Source: DASVVT01 sp036386415
GTDB taxonomy: Bacteria; Acidobacteriota; Blastocatellia; Pyrinomonadales; Pyrinomonadaceae
Assembly: GCA_036386415.1 (NCBI GenBank)
Contig: DASVVT010000048.1
Coordinates: 1-64,000, forward strand
Direction of reading: 5' to 3'
DNA: 64,000 bases
Shown here piece by piece: positions 7,814 through 16,261 of the stretch. Position numbers and translations under genes: made by a program. Each line of letters opens with the position of its first letter. The stretch's first letter is position 1. The notes beneath the pieces were generated by a model. That model did no database searches. It saw nothing but the letters and a program-made list of their open reading frames with translations, and was not told where the DNA came from.

Positions 7814-8785
7814 CTAGAGGCCGCGATACTGTAGCGACAGGGCTTCCATACGTGCAGACTGCCCGGAAGAGAATTTGTACATGCACGCATCGTAGGTATA
7901 GTCCATGAAGTTCTCAATCGGATCAACTCCTGCGGCTGGACAGGTATCACGTCCGGCGGGGCAGCGGAAAGCAGGTGAACGCTCAGCCGGAGTGTCGGCA
8001 ACGAAATCGTTATAGACCGCTCCGCAGCCGCCCTGGAAAGTGTGGAACAGGCCGAGCCAGTGGCCGACCTCGTGCGTTCCCGTGTCGCCTCCGTTGTAGT
8101 TCGCCGTCGATCCGCCGGGCAGGCTGGAAAAGAGACAAACCACACCGTCCATCAGCGGATCACCACTGTACCAGAACGGGAAGGTCGCCCAACCGAGAAG
8201 GCTTCCGCCCATGTTATTCGTGTAGAAGTTGAGCGTGTTTGCGCCGCCCGTATGCAGCGCCGACTTCATCTCGCGCTCTGCTGCCGTACCCGGAGTGGCG
8301 TTGTACCAGGACGCGTTGGTCGTGCGATCAACACCGGCCAGGATGAACCTGAAAGGCGTGTTGGCTCCTCCGGTTGTGCCGCTATAAGAATCATTCAAGA
8401 CGGTGATCTGATCCTGAAGCATACGCATCGTCACATCGCCGTTGGCGATGCCTTTGCCATTATTGATGACGTGAAAATAGACCGGGACGGTGACGGCTCC
8501 GGCCTTCCTGAACTGCCCGGAGTTGCGCCCCCCGTTAAAACGGTCGAGCGAGCCCTGTATCTGGCTGGCCTGGGTCTCGTCCAAATCTTTCGTCGCGCAA
8601 CGCAGAGCGTTGCTCTCCGCAGCGGTCGCAACAGGGGCACTCCACATCTTGCCATTGTAGGCCCAAGACGAAGTGTCTGTTTTTGCCGCCTCATAATCGG
8701 CGCGAACATTAAAGGAAGTACGGGTCAGAGTAATTGCGAGGCCGAGTGCCAAAAGCGCTGCGAGAGCGACTAACTTTCGATTCAT
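7814..8785 (-). CDS. Secreted M43 zinc metallopeptidase, paralogue 3
   Basis: 323 residues. The signal peptide in MNRKLVALAALLALGLAI is nearly the same as in the two other copies. The catalytic motif HEVGHWLGLFH, the Cys-containing loops and the Met-turn NFMDYTYDACM are intact. It is the first gene of the three-copy array on the leftward strand. The 5' region to about 9000 contains a GCATC...GATGC hairpin but no obvious sigma-70 promoter. All three copies look functional, since all zinc ligands are kept. Confidence 0.9.
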   Translation of the reverse strand: MNRKLVALAALLALGLAITLTRTSFNVRADYEAAKTDTSSWAYNGKMWSAPVATAAESNALRCATKDLDETQASQIQGSLDRFNGGRNSGQFRKAGAVTVPVYFHVINNGKGIANGDVTMRMLQDQITVLNDSYSGTTGGANTPFRFILAGVDRTTNASWYNATPGTAAEREMKSALHTGGANTLNFYTNNMGGSLLGWATFPFWYSGDPLMDGVVCLFSSLPGGSTANYNGGDTGTHEVGHWLGLFHTFQGGCGAVYNDFVADTPAERSPAFRCPAGRDTCPAAGVDPIENFMDYTYDACMYKFSSGQSARMEALSLQYRGL

Positions 8786-9289
8786 TTAATTCTCCTCTGA
8801 AGACTGGTAATCAGGTGTTTTCTACTGTTCATGAAAGCAGACGGGCTATCATGTGTAAACGCGCATCGACCTGAGAATTCCTGGGTTGATGCAGGCCTAT
8901 TTCGCCCTCGCGGACGAAGACGACCAGGAACTGGGTTTTGAACGATTGCTAACCTTTGATAGTTATCGGCTGTGAGGCAACGCACCGTGCTGCCTGAATT
9001 TCGTTGACAGCTTATATCTATACAGGCACTCGGCAGTGATTGTCAAACTTTTCGGTAGTGTCCTACTTTGATTAATGCTCTGTGCATCCTCTGCGTTCTC
9101 TGTGTCTCTGTGGTGAATCTTGTTTGAAGAGACTCACCACAGAGACACAGAGAACACGGAGATTACACAGAGAAAAGCTGAAACTAGGACACTACTAACT
9201 TTTCACGGCGGCGCGATAGGTTTCCCCTCGCGCCGGTGCTAGAATGTGCGTCGCAACGTTCACAAAACCATCTGACGGAGGCATCAGTG
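8786..9289. other. Gene-free stretch upstream of M43 paralogue 3 and bcp
   Basis: Divergent control region. Its right part is a 141-bp palindrome (separate entry). The left part has a hairpin at about 8853-8885 in the leader of the protease gene and no coding potential I would trust. Confidence 0.5.
9055..9195. repeat. Long palindrome, CACAGAG family with GTAGTGTCCTA ends, copy 1
   Basis: The terminal arms GTAGTGTCCTA (9055-9065) and TAGGACACTAC (9185-9195) match perfectly. The inner arms are CTCTGTGTCTCTGTGGTGA and its near-perfect complement around a short AT-rich turn. The same plan recurs at 19874 and 28325, and a shorter form at 58154. Confidence 0.85.
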
Positions 9290-9748
9290 ATGCTTAAAGA
9301 AGGCGACCGGGCGCCTGAGTTCAAGACGCGTGACGCGAACGGCCAGGAGGTCAAGCTCTCAGACCTGCGCGGCCAGAAAGTGGCTCTCTACTTCTACCCC
9401 AAAGACGACACGCCAGGGTGCACGAAAGAGGCCTGCTCATTTCGCGACCAACACTCCACGCTTGAGGAACAGGGGATCAAGGTGCTCGGCGTCTCGCTCG
9501 ATACGGAGGCTTCCCACCAGGCATTTGCCTCGAAATACAATCTGCCCTTCACCCTTCTGAGCGACACAGACCACTCGGTCGCCGAAGCTTACGGCGTCTA
9601 CGGCGAGCAGTCCTGGGGCGACAAGAAGTTCATGGGCGTGGCACGCAAGACGTTCCTCATCGACGAGCAGGGCATGATCAAGAAGGTCTTTGATAAAGTC
9701 AACGTCGAAGCGCACGCTGACGAAGTGCTCGAAGCTTTCAATGCTTGA
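9290..9748 (+). CDS. bcp: Thioredoxin-dependent peroxiredoxin (BCP/PrxQ type)
   Basis: 152 residues from ATG 9290, which has GGAGG at 9277-9281. The longer frame from 9236 lacks this and adds a non-conserved tail. TPGCTKEAC supplies the peroxidatic C44 and resolving C49, five apart as in atypical two-Cys BCP enzymes. The typical KDDTPGCT and VSLDT segments follow. It reduces hydroperoxides and organic peroxides in the cytoplasm using thioredoxin. Monocistronic by context, with palindromic repeats on both sides. Confidence 0.95.
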   Translation: MLKEGDRAPEFKTRDANGQEVKLSDLRGQKVALYFYPKDDTPGCTKEACSFRDQHSTLEEQGIKVLGVSLDTEASHQAFASKYNLPFTLLSDTDHSVAEAYGVYGEQSWGDKKFMGVARKTFLIDEQGMIKKVFDKVNVEAHADEVLEAFNA

Positions 9749-9782
9749 AGCAAACTAAGAGCGTGTCTAACAGGAGAGTAGA

Positions 9783-9878
9783 GATTTAAACGCTGGAGGT
9801 GCGCAAAGGTTTTCGCAAAGGAGTTGATTCTTTGTGCTCCTCTCGCGTCTTCCTCCTTTGCGACCTTTGCGTTTAATC
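9783..9878. repeat. Long palindrome, TTTGCG family, copy 2
   Basis: GATTTAAACG pairs with CGTTTAATC, with inner CGCAAAGGAG/CTCCTTTGCG arms. It sits between the convergent bcp and ispA genes. Confidence 0.75.
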
Positions 9879-9897
9879 GCCCTTTCTTCTTCTCATT

Positions 9898-10821
9898 CTA
9901 CGCGCGACGTTCAAGGATGAAGCGCGCGATGGCGCTCAAGCGCTCCGTTGATCTTTCGATCTCGTCGAGCGCATGGCAGGCTTCACCGTACACGGCTTGA
10001 GCGCGCCCGCGCGCCGCTTCCAGACCGTAAACGGAAGGGTAGGTGGCTTTAAGCGAGCGCGCATCTTTGCCGGGCGTCTTGCCTATGTCTTCGACGCTTG
10101 CCGTCACGTCCAGCAGATCATCCGTGATCTGGAAGAGCAGGCCGACCCGTTCGGCATACCGCGTGACAGCTTCGATCTCCGTCTCGAGCGCCCCTGCGAT
10201 GATCGCACCGCAGCGCGCCGCAGCCCTGATGAGCGCGCCCGTCTTATGTTGATGAATGCGTTCGAGACCCTCACTGTCTACGTCCAGGGATTCGGCGGCG
10301 AGGTCGTAAGCCTGACCGGCGACCATCCCGTATGGAGTGGCCGATGCGCGCGCCACCTCGCTGATGAGGCGCACACGCACAGCCGCCGAAAGCTCCTCGT
10401 CCTCTGCGATTGTTTGAAAAGCGAGGGTTTGCAGCGCGTCGCCCGCGAGGATCGCCGTCGCCTCGCCAAAGCGTATGTGGCAGGTCGGACGCCCGCGCCT
10501 GAGATGATCGTCATCCATCGAGGGCAGGTCATCGTGGATCAGCGAATAGGTGTGAATCATCTCCAGCGCGCAGGCCGTGTCGAGCAGGACGCGCGGGCGC
10601 GCGTCGAAAGTCTCGCCCGTCGCCATGAGCAGGAGGGGACGAAAGCGCTTGCCGCCCGCGAAGAGGCTCCAGCGGATGGCGCTATGGACAATCTCGGGCT
10701 CGACCGTTTCCGACGGGATGAGATGGTCGAGCCGCGCATCAACAAGCGCGCGGCACTCTGCGAAGAGGTCGCTCAACTCACCTTCACCCGCCATCATTGA
10801 AATCTCAGAAGACGCTTTCAT
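9898..10821 (-). CDS. ispA: Polyprenyl (farnesyl-type) diphosphate synthase
   Basis: 307 residues. The first aspartate-rich motif is HDDLPSMDDD and the second is QITDDLLD; GGKRFRP is the usual substrate-binding segment. The enzyme condenses isopentenyl diphosphate with allylic diphosphates to make farnesyl or geranylgeranyl diphosphate. The start at 10821 has GAGG about 9 nt upstream; ATG 10827 is six bases further out. It overlaps the end of xseB by 17 bp, which implies translational coupling. The order xseA, membrane protein, xseB, ispA extends the common bacterial xseB-ispA pairing. The chain-length determinant was not resolved by eye. Confidence 0.92.
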   Translation of the reverse strand: MKASSEISMMAGEGELSDLFAECRALVDARLDHLIPSETVEPEIVHSAIRWSLFAGGKRFRPLLLMATGETFDARPRVLLDTACALEMIHTYSLIHDDLPSMDDDHLRRGRPTCHIRFGEATAILAGDALQTLAFQTIAEDEELSAAVRVRLISEVARASATPYGMVAGQAYDLAAESLDVDSEGLERIHQHKTGALIRAAARCGAIIAGALETEIEAVTRYAERVGLLFQITDDLLDVTASVEDIGKTPGKDARSLKATYPSVYGLEAARGRAQAVYGEACHALDEIERSTERLSAIARFILERRA

Positions 10822-11110
10822 CTTCATCCGCCTCAACGCCCTTCGAGGATGCGCGCAGCTCTTCTTCGTCTTCATCAAAGGGCGCAAGTACGGGGCGACC
10901 CTCCGCATCGCGCAGCAGCAGCTCTATACGCCGCTCCGCCTGGTTCAACCTCTCCTGGCACTCGCGCGACAGCCGCACGCCCTGCTCGAACAGTTGCAGG
11001 CTCTCTTCGAGCGGCAACTCGCCGCGTTCCAACTGGCGCACGATCTTTTCCAGCGCCGCCAGAGACGACTCGAAGGTCTGCCCATCCTTGGCTTCCCTTT
11101 TCTTCATCAC
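10805..11110 (-). CDS. xseB: Exodeoxyribonuclease VII small subunit
   Basis: 101 residues. The helical-hairpin core is typical: FESSLAALEKIVRQLERGEL, then PLEESLQLFEQGVRL, then ECQERLNQAERRIELLL. An acidic tail of about 25 residues makes it longer than the usual 70-80. The small subunits coat the XseA helices in the ExoVII complex, which degrades single-stranded DNA in the cytoplasm. It is co-directional with xseA but separated from it by one membrane-protein gene. Confidence 0.93.
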   Translation of the reverse strand: MMKKREAKDGQTFESSLAALEKIVRQLERGELPLEESLQLFEQGVRLSRECQERLNQAERRIELLLRDAEGRPVLAPFDEDEEELRASSKGVEADEDESVF

Positions 11111-11134
11111 TTTCGCCCCCGCGCCGTTCCCCTT

Positions 11135-11887
11135 CTATTTGCGTCGTCTGCCCGGCGGCCTGTTCTCGTCCGCCTTCGGCAGTTGCTTTTCCAGTTCCGA
11201 GCCGACTGCGGGCAGGTTCTTGGCGATGTTATCGACCATGCGCGTAGCCAGTTCTTCGTCGTTGACGGCCACGACCTTCCAGCGCTCGCCAACGCTGCGC
11301 TGCATCGTCAGCTCTACAGGGCGGCCTTCCAATGTGGCGTTGGCTCGCGCCGTCTCGCCCTCTTCCTTGATGCCGACGTAGTAGGGCACGCCGAGGGCGA
11401 TCAGAACGAAGGGCTTACCTTCGGCGCGCTTGCCTATCTCCTTGACCCTGTTTGTGACCTCTTCGCGCACCTTATCCTTGATGTCTGGCAGCAGCTTCGG
11501 CACGAGTGTTTCCACCTGCTTACTCAAGGGGGCGGTCAAGGCCGCCGCGTAGCGCCCGAGCGCCTTTTCCGTCACCTGCGGTATGAAGTTCTCTACGATC
11601 TTGTCCGTATCTATGGTCTCGTCGATCCCCTTCGCGTCATTTCGCTGCGCCGCATCGACGAGCAAGGCCAGCGAGTAGGCAGGCTTCGTCCTGTAATTGC
11701 GCCACCACAGGTAGCCGCCCGCGATTGCTCCCAGCACCAGGACGGCCAGCACGATAGCCACCATGCCCAGAACTTTCGAGCCGCGACTGCCGCGCGGCGG
11801 GACGTGCACTATCTCGCGCGCCTTGTCGAAATCGACGACGATCCGGCTTCGTTTTCGTTGACCACTCTTTTGCACGGGAGCAGACAT
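11135..11887 (-). CDS. Single-pass membrane protein, DUF2939-like, inserted in the xse operon
   Basis: 250 residues. A basic cytoplasmic N terminus of about 38 residues precedes one helix (VLGMVAIVLAVLVLGAIAGG). A segment beginning PAYSLALLVDAAQRND follows and matches my recollection of DUF2939 proteins, which start with a similar helix and a partner-domain repeat. A helical middle and a charged Pro/Arg/Lys tail complete it. Its ATG shares one base with the TGA of xseA, so translation is coupled. Its role is unknown, and nothing ties it biochemically to exonuclease VII beyond position. Confidence 0.6.
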   Translation of the reverse strand: MSAPVQKSGQRKRSRIVVDFDKAREIVHVPPRGSRGSKVLGMVAIVLAVLVLGAIAGGYLWWRNYRTKPAYSLALLVDAAQRNDAKGIDETIDTDKIVENFIPQVTEKALGRYAAALTAPLSKQVETLVPKLLPDIKDKVREEVTNRVKEIGKRAEGKPFVLIALGVPYYVGIKEEGETARANATLEGRPVELTMQRSVGERWKVVAVNDEELATRMVDNIAKNLPAVGSELEKQLPKADENRPPGRRRK

Positions 11888-13290
11888 CAGGGGTTCTCCG
11901 TTTCTTCCACACGACAGCGCAGAGCGCCTTCAGCTAAACGTAAACGTACAATAGAGCCAACGCGCACCCGTCGCGCATCGCGCAGGAGGCGACCCTGCTC
12001 ATCCTGCGCCAGTGCATAGCCGCGCGTGAGGACGGCCAGGGGCGAGAGGGCTTCGAGCGAAGCGACCGAGACGGCCATGCGCGCCCGCGCATCGTCAAGG
12101 CACGAGCGCGCAGCCGCATCGCGCGACGCACACAGCAGGCTGAAACGGTTGCGCGCAGCCGCGACACGCGCGCCGAGTCTGGCCGGGGATAATCGACACG
12201 AGACCGATTCTGCTCGACGGCGCACACTGTGCATACGGCTGGTCATCAAAGCTTCCAGCCGATGCGTCGCTTCGTTTGTCAAACTGTGTGCGTCGCGCAA
12301 GTTCTCGCGCACCTCGTCGAAGCCCTGCGACATCGCCGCCTCCTGCACGCGCGAGCGCGCCTCCATGATCTGAAAATGTGTCGCGCGCCAGAGGTCGCGT
12401 GTCAGATTCTGTACGTATGCGCCGATCTCATCTTCGCGCGCGGCGACCAGTTCGGCAGCCGCAGAGGGTGTCGCCGCCCGCACGTCCGCCGCGAAATCCG
12501 CGATGGTCACGTCCGTTTCATGGCCGACCGCAGAGATGATAGGAATCAAAGAGGCTCGAAAGGAGCGCGCCACCTGCTCGTCGTTGAAGGCCCAAAGGTC
12601 TTCCGCAGACCCGCCGCCGCGCCCGACGATGATGCAATCGACCAGATCAGACATGCGCCCCTCGCGCATCGCGCTCGCGTGATGCTCATTAAGGAGTTCT
12701 ACGGCGAGCGCGATCTCTCGGCCAGCACCTTCGCCCTGCACGCGCGTCGGCGCGAAAAGGATGTGCACGGTGCGCGTGCGGCGCGCGATGACGTTGAGAA
12801 TGTCGCGAATGGCTGCGCCCGTGGGCGAAGTGACGACCCCGACGCGATGCGGGAGCAGCGGCAGTGGCCGCTTTGCGTCCTCGTCGAACAGTCCTTCGGC
12901 TGCGAGACGCTCGCGCATCTGCTCGAAGGCGACGCGCAGCGCGCCCGCGCCGACGGGGTCGAGCGCCTCTACGCACAACTCGTAATCGCCGCGCGGCTCG
13001 TAGACCGAGAGCCGCCCGCGCGCTCTGACTTGCAGACCGTCCGAGGGGCGAAAACGAATCTTCCGATTCGTGCCGCGATAACAGGTGGCGCGAAGCTGCG
13101 CCCCCTCATCCTTGATCGTGAAATACCAGTGGCCGGAGGTGTGCGCCTTGAAGTTGGAGATTTCCCCCTCGACCCAGACCGCAGCGAAGCGTGATTCGAG
13201 CGCGCCGCGCACCTGCGCCGTCAACTCCGTGACGGAGAGCGGGCGACGCTCTATGTCATCAAACAGGGATTGGAGCAAAGGATGGGTCAT
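11887..13290 (-). CDS. xseA: Exodeoxyribonuclease VII large subunit
   Basis: 467 residues from ATG 13290; the frame continues to 13314, but the family begins near MTHPLLQSLFDD. An OB-fold domain (VWVEGEISNFKAHTSGHWYF) leads into the catalytic region with GVVTSPTGAAIRDI, IIVGRGGGSAEDLW and SAVGHETDVTIAD. Long coiled helices and a C-terminal segment with LTRGYAL complete the usual architecture. The complex with XseB degrades single-stranded DNA in both directions. It is the first gene of the operon. Confidence 0.95.
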   Translation of the reverse strand: MTHPLLQSLFDDIERRPLSVTELTAQVRGALESRFAAVWVEGEISNFKAHTSGHWYFTIKDEGAQLRATCYRGTNRKIRFRPSDGLQVRARGRLSVYEPRGDYELCVEALDPVGAGALRVAFEQMRERLAAEGLFDEDAKRPLPLLPHRVGVVTSPTGAAIRDILNVIARRTRTVHILFAPTRVQGEGAGREIALAVELLNEHHASAMREGRMSDLVDCIIVGRGGGSAEDLWAFNDEQVARSFRASLIPIISAVGHETDVTIADFAADVRAATPSAAAELVAAREDEIGAYVQNLTRDLWRATHFQIMEARSRVQEAAMSQGFDEVRENLRDAHSLTNEATHRLEALMTSRMHSVRRRAESVSCRLSPARLGARVAAARNRFSLLCASRDAAARSCLDDARARMAVSVASLEALSPLAVLTRGYALAQDEQGRLLRDARRVRVGSIVRLRLAEGALRCRVEETENP

Positions 13291-13698
13291 CACGTTCAGC
13301 GCCAGAGCATACATTATAACCTATAGGAAAAACTTCAAAGGAAGAATGTATGCAAAAGAGCAAACGGCTTTTCATGCTCAATATACGGTTCTACTCTTTC
13401 ATTGATGTCTCAGGTGAGACACGAACCTTAACATCTTTCCCTTGAATGTATACTTCCTCACGATGGCAAGCCTGACCTGATTCGGCTAACAATTCAATGC
13501 GGCTTGACATCTATCTTGCCTTGTAGCTTTATCCACCCCGCATTGCGTGCAAGAAGGGTCTAATGACCGCGCGTGATCGCTGAATTTCCTCACGATCCCA
13601 CTGCGATTTTTATCCTCGCGCACACCTTATGCTTTACCGCGCTGCAAGCCTGCAACGCATAAATTAACCTGACAACCCTTTATGGAGGTAGATTAGAG
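13291..13698. other. Gene-free control region between xseA and an unknown operon
   Basis: Divergent promoter region of about 400 bp. The only structure I see is the small palindrome GTCTCAGGTGAGAC (13407-13420). A good GGAGG lies just before the ATG at 13699. Confidence 0.5.
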
Positions 13699-14589
13699 AT
13701 GAAAAAAGGCTTCCTGCTGCTTTTTTCGCTGCCCGTCTTTGGCCTTATCATAGGCGGGACGATGTGGCGTAACGCGAATTCGTTTGCCCAAATGGTGACC
13801 CTGCCAAGGGAAGGTGACGACGGAGGAGGTACGACAATAATGACCTGGAAACTCGACCTGATAGATGAAAAGGCTGAACAGGCAAAGAGCAACGAGGAAT
13901 CCGCAGTCCGCGCGCTGGCTGATGAGGTTTTCAAATCACCTGAACTCGCGGTCATCCCCACAGAAGACAGGGAGGCGATGAAGGCAAGGGTTTTAAGCCA
14001 TGAATTGGCTTACCGGAGTGGGAAAAGTGAGGGGATCAAAGAAGGAAACGTCGTCCTCACGGTCAACGAGTTGGCAGACAAGTTCGCTGCCCCTGATTTT
14101 GCGCGCACCAGCGCTCTACAGGTGAGAGTCTTGCGCGCTAGCTTCTTGAAGGATTATCCAAATTTCATCGCACAGGAAACCAGCGGTGGAGGGAAAATCT
14201 CGCAGGCCAGCATCGGTGACTCGGTTAGCCCGACGATGTCTCCCCTTGAAGCAGTCTATGTGACAGGGGTGATGTTATGGCAGAAGGTGCTTAATGAGAA
14301 CTATCAACATGCTCCCCAGGAGTGGGTTAACGAAGTCTACAACAGACAGTTGGCGCAGTGGCAGGCTGACACGTCTGGCAGCCCTGCCCCTGAACAAGGT
14401 AGTGACCAGGTGGGATATCATCTTGAGGTAAGGGAGAGCAGCGCAAAGAGCAAGCAGATGATGAGCTCCATAACCACCGGCGCTTTCACATTATTAGCCG
14501 CAGACGCGCAAGGTTTGTCGAGTTCCCCGAATCTATACGACGCCACCTTAGATACGCTTGGCATCAAACAGAGGGAGGAGTCACGATGA
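13699..14589 (+). CDS. Secreted protein of unrecognised family, paralogue A
   Basis: 296 residues. The signal peptide or membrane anchor is MKKGFLLLFSLPVFGLIIGG. From about residue 50 the protein is helical and polar. It shares long stretches with the gene at 15487: TVNELADKF, APDFARTSALQVRVLRA, DYPNFIAQET, SPTMSPLEAVYVT and LYDATLDTLGIK. I recognise no enzyme motif. The conserved Trp/Tyr-rich QEWV and ENYQ segments suggest a folded domain. Its last four bases overlap a lipoprotein gene (ATGA), so the two are translationally coupled and probably act at the envelope. Confidence 0.6.
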   Translation: MKKGFLLLFSLPVFGLIIGGTMWRNANSFAQMVTLPREGDDGGGTTIMTWKLDLIDEKAEQAKSNEESAVRALADEVFKSPELAVIPTEDREAMKARVLSHELAYRSGKSEGIKEGNVVLTVNELADKFAAPDFARTSALQVRVLRASFLKDYPNFIAQETSGGGKISQASIGDSVSPTMSPLEAVYVTGVMLWQKVLNENYQHAPQEWVNEVYNRQLAQWQADTSGSPAPEQGSDQVGYHLEVRESSAKSKQMMSSITTGAFTLLAADAQGLSSSPNLYDATLDTLGIKQREESR

Positions 14590-15338
14590 AGAAGTTTGCC
14601 GTATTACTGGTTAGCCTCATGGCTCTCATGGTCGGTTGTGCGACCGTTCAGCCCCCAAACCCAGGCTTCATTCTCGTCCTCACGCAAAGAGACCGCTCCA
14701 CTTTTTTTGCTCGGGATCGGCCACTGCCCGGCGTGGATACGGAAGGGATACTGCGCTTCGCTGACGATGATGCCAGCGGATACCGAGAAGAGTTTCGCGA
14801 GGATTCAGGCGCGTCTGGACAAATACGAGTTGAGAATGGAAGAGCGCCAGGGACGTGGAAGATTACGGAGTTCAATGGCCCATGTCATGGTCAATATACT
14901 TATTGGCCTATCAAGCGTGGGGATTTTACTGAGCTACCGTGCATTGAAAGGTTTCTTAAGATTCTGTTCAGCCCGGCTGCCATTAATGCGGATGCGCCGC
15001 CAGCTACTTTCCAAATCTTTGGGTCTGGATTTAGCGGTACTTATGGTATGCCCACGGTTCAGTTTCGTAATTACTTGGGAACTCTCGTTGCCCAAGTACG
15101 CGCAACCAGAGTGGACGAGGGACGAGTAATAGCGAACGCAACCACGCTGCGATACCTCCCCTCGGGCACTTACTCTGCACAGGTGTGGAATGTGAAGGCC
15201 AATGGATCAAGCAGACTAGCCGGGACTAGCTCCATGCGCGTGTACCGGCCTCAGCCGCCCCCTAATCCATGCGATGTCCAGCACATCCTGACAGACGACG
15301 GTCAGCAGCTAGACCTCCCATCGCCGACGTGCAACTAA
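14586..15338 (+). CDS. Lipoprotein with a possible IPT/TIG-type domain
   Basis: 250 residues. MKKFAVLLVSLMALMVGCAT ends in a lipobox (VGC), so the mature protein should be a lipid-anchored envelope protein. The second half (about 130-225) reads like an immunoglobulin-like IPT/TIG domain: a hydrophobic INADAPP start, FQIFGSGFSG, and an alternating strand pattern to the end. The domain call is tentative. It overlaps the upstream gene by four bases and is followed by a terminator, so these two genes form a unit. Confidence 0.55.
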   Translation: MKKFAVLLVSLMALMVGCATVQPPNPGFILVLTQRDRSTFFARDRPLPGVDTEGILRFADDDASGYREEFREDSGASGQIRVENGRAPGTWKITEFNGPCHGQYTYWPIKRGDFTELPCIERFLKILFSPAAINADAPPATFQIFGSGFSGTYGMPTVQFRNYLGTLVAQVRATRVDEGRVIANATTLRYLPSGTYSAQVWNVKANGSSRLAGTSSMRVYRPQPPPNPCDVQHILTDDGQQLDLPSPTCN

Positions 15339-15409
15339 GCCAATGGGTCTTAACAAAGCAACACATGGTCGGGGACGCTGGATAAATTACCGGCGTGGCA
15401 GGTGACTAT

Positions 15410-15444
15410 ACAGGGGCGGGTCTTATGTCCTGCCCCTGTTTTTC
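15410..15444 (+). terminator. Rho-independent terminator
   Basis: ACAGGGGC (15410-15417) pairs with GCCCCTGT (15432-15439), extended by G-U and two G-C pairs, and is followed by TTTTTC. It ends the paralogue A/lipoprotein unit. Confidence 0.85.
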
Positions 15445-15486
15445 TTATACTGCATCCAGAAATCCACCGACGACGGAGATTCAGAA

Positions 15487-16227
15487 ATGTGGAAGTTTGA
15501 TTCAATAGATGAAAAGGCTCTACAGGCGAAGGATAACGAAGAGTCTTCAATCCGTGCGCTGGTAGATGAGGTATTCGGTACACCTGAAGGTGCGCTCATA
15601 CTACCAGAATACAGAGAGGAGATGAAAAAGAGAGTGCTAGAGGCCGAACTAGACTACCGAAACGGGCTCAGTGAAGGCATTACTGAAGAAAACGTCGTCC
15701 GAACAGTCAACGAGTTAGTGGACAAGTTCAACGCACCCGATTTTGCAAGAACCAGCGCTCTTCAGGTGAGAGTCTTGCGCGCTGGTTTGACACGCGATTA
15801 TCCCAACTTTATCGCACAAGAGACCGATGAGGAAGATGTAAGCATGGAGGCGACCATCGGCGACTGGGTTAGCCCGACTATGTCTCCGCTCGAAGCCGTC
15901 TATGTAACGGCAGCGATGTTACATCAGAAGTGGCTCAGTGAGAATTATCAATATGCTCCCCAAGAGTGGGTCGATCAAGTGTACAGCAAAGCCGTAGAGC
16001 GATGGCGTGCTAATCGGGCTGTCAACTCAGGCCATAAGCCAAGCGATGAGCATGTAGAATATCGTCTTGAAATGCCGAAGAACAGCGAACAGTGTAACCA
16101 GATAGCGCGAATAGCTATTAAGGGAGCTGCAACATTATTATCGTCGCATAACTCGTCGGCTTCCCGAAATTTATACGATGCTACGCTGGACACTCTCGGC
16201 ATCAAGCGATTAAATGCCAGATCGTGA
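15487..16227 (+). CDS. Protein of unrecognised family, paralogue B, without signal peptide
   Basis: 246 residues. It aligns with the gene at 13699 from that protein's residue of about 48 to its end, sharing VNELVDKF, APDFARTSALQVRVLRA, DYPNFIAQET and the C-terminal LYDATLDTLGIK. It begins MWKFDSIDEKA, where paralogue A has an internal TWKLDLIDEKA. The DNA just before its ATG still resembles paralogue A coding sequence, so the secretion signal appears to have been lost on duplication. A GGAG 9 nt upstream supports the start. If expressed, it would be cytoplasmic. Function unknown. Confidence 0.55.
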   Translation: MWKFDSIDEKALQAKDNEESSIRALVDEVFGTPEGALILPEYREEMKKRVLEAELDYRNGLSEGITEENVVRTVNELVDKFNAPDFARTSALQVRVLRAGLTRDYPNFIAQETDEEDVSMEATIGDWVSPTMSPLEAVYVTAAMLHQKWLSENYQYAPQEWVDQVYSKAVERWRANRAVNSGHKPSDEHVEYRLEMPKNSEQCNQIARIAIKGAATLLSSHNSSASRNLYDATLDTLGIKRLNARS

Positions 16228-16261
16228 TGAAGGAATTTACCTTAACGCGACGCGGCCTGCC

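Noticed and set aside
7705..8145. Upstream extension of the M43 paralogue 2 frame to 8145
   Set aside because: It lies over the coding region of paralogue 3 in another frame. ATG 7704 has a ribosome binding site and opens a signal peptide.
10577..12019. 480-residue rightward frame
   Set aside because: Antisense to xseA, xseB, ispA and the membrane protein gene. It has no family similarity; it is an artefact of high GC.
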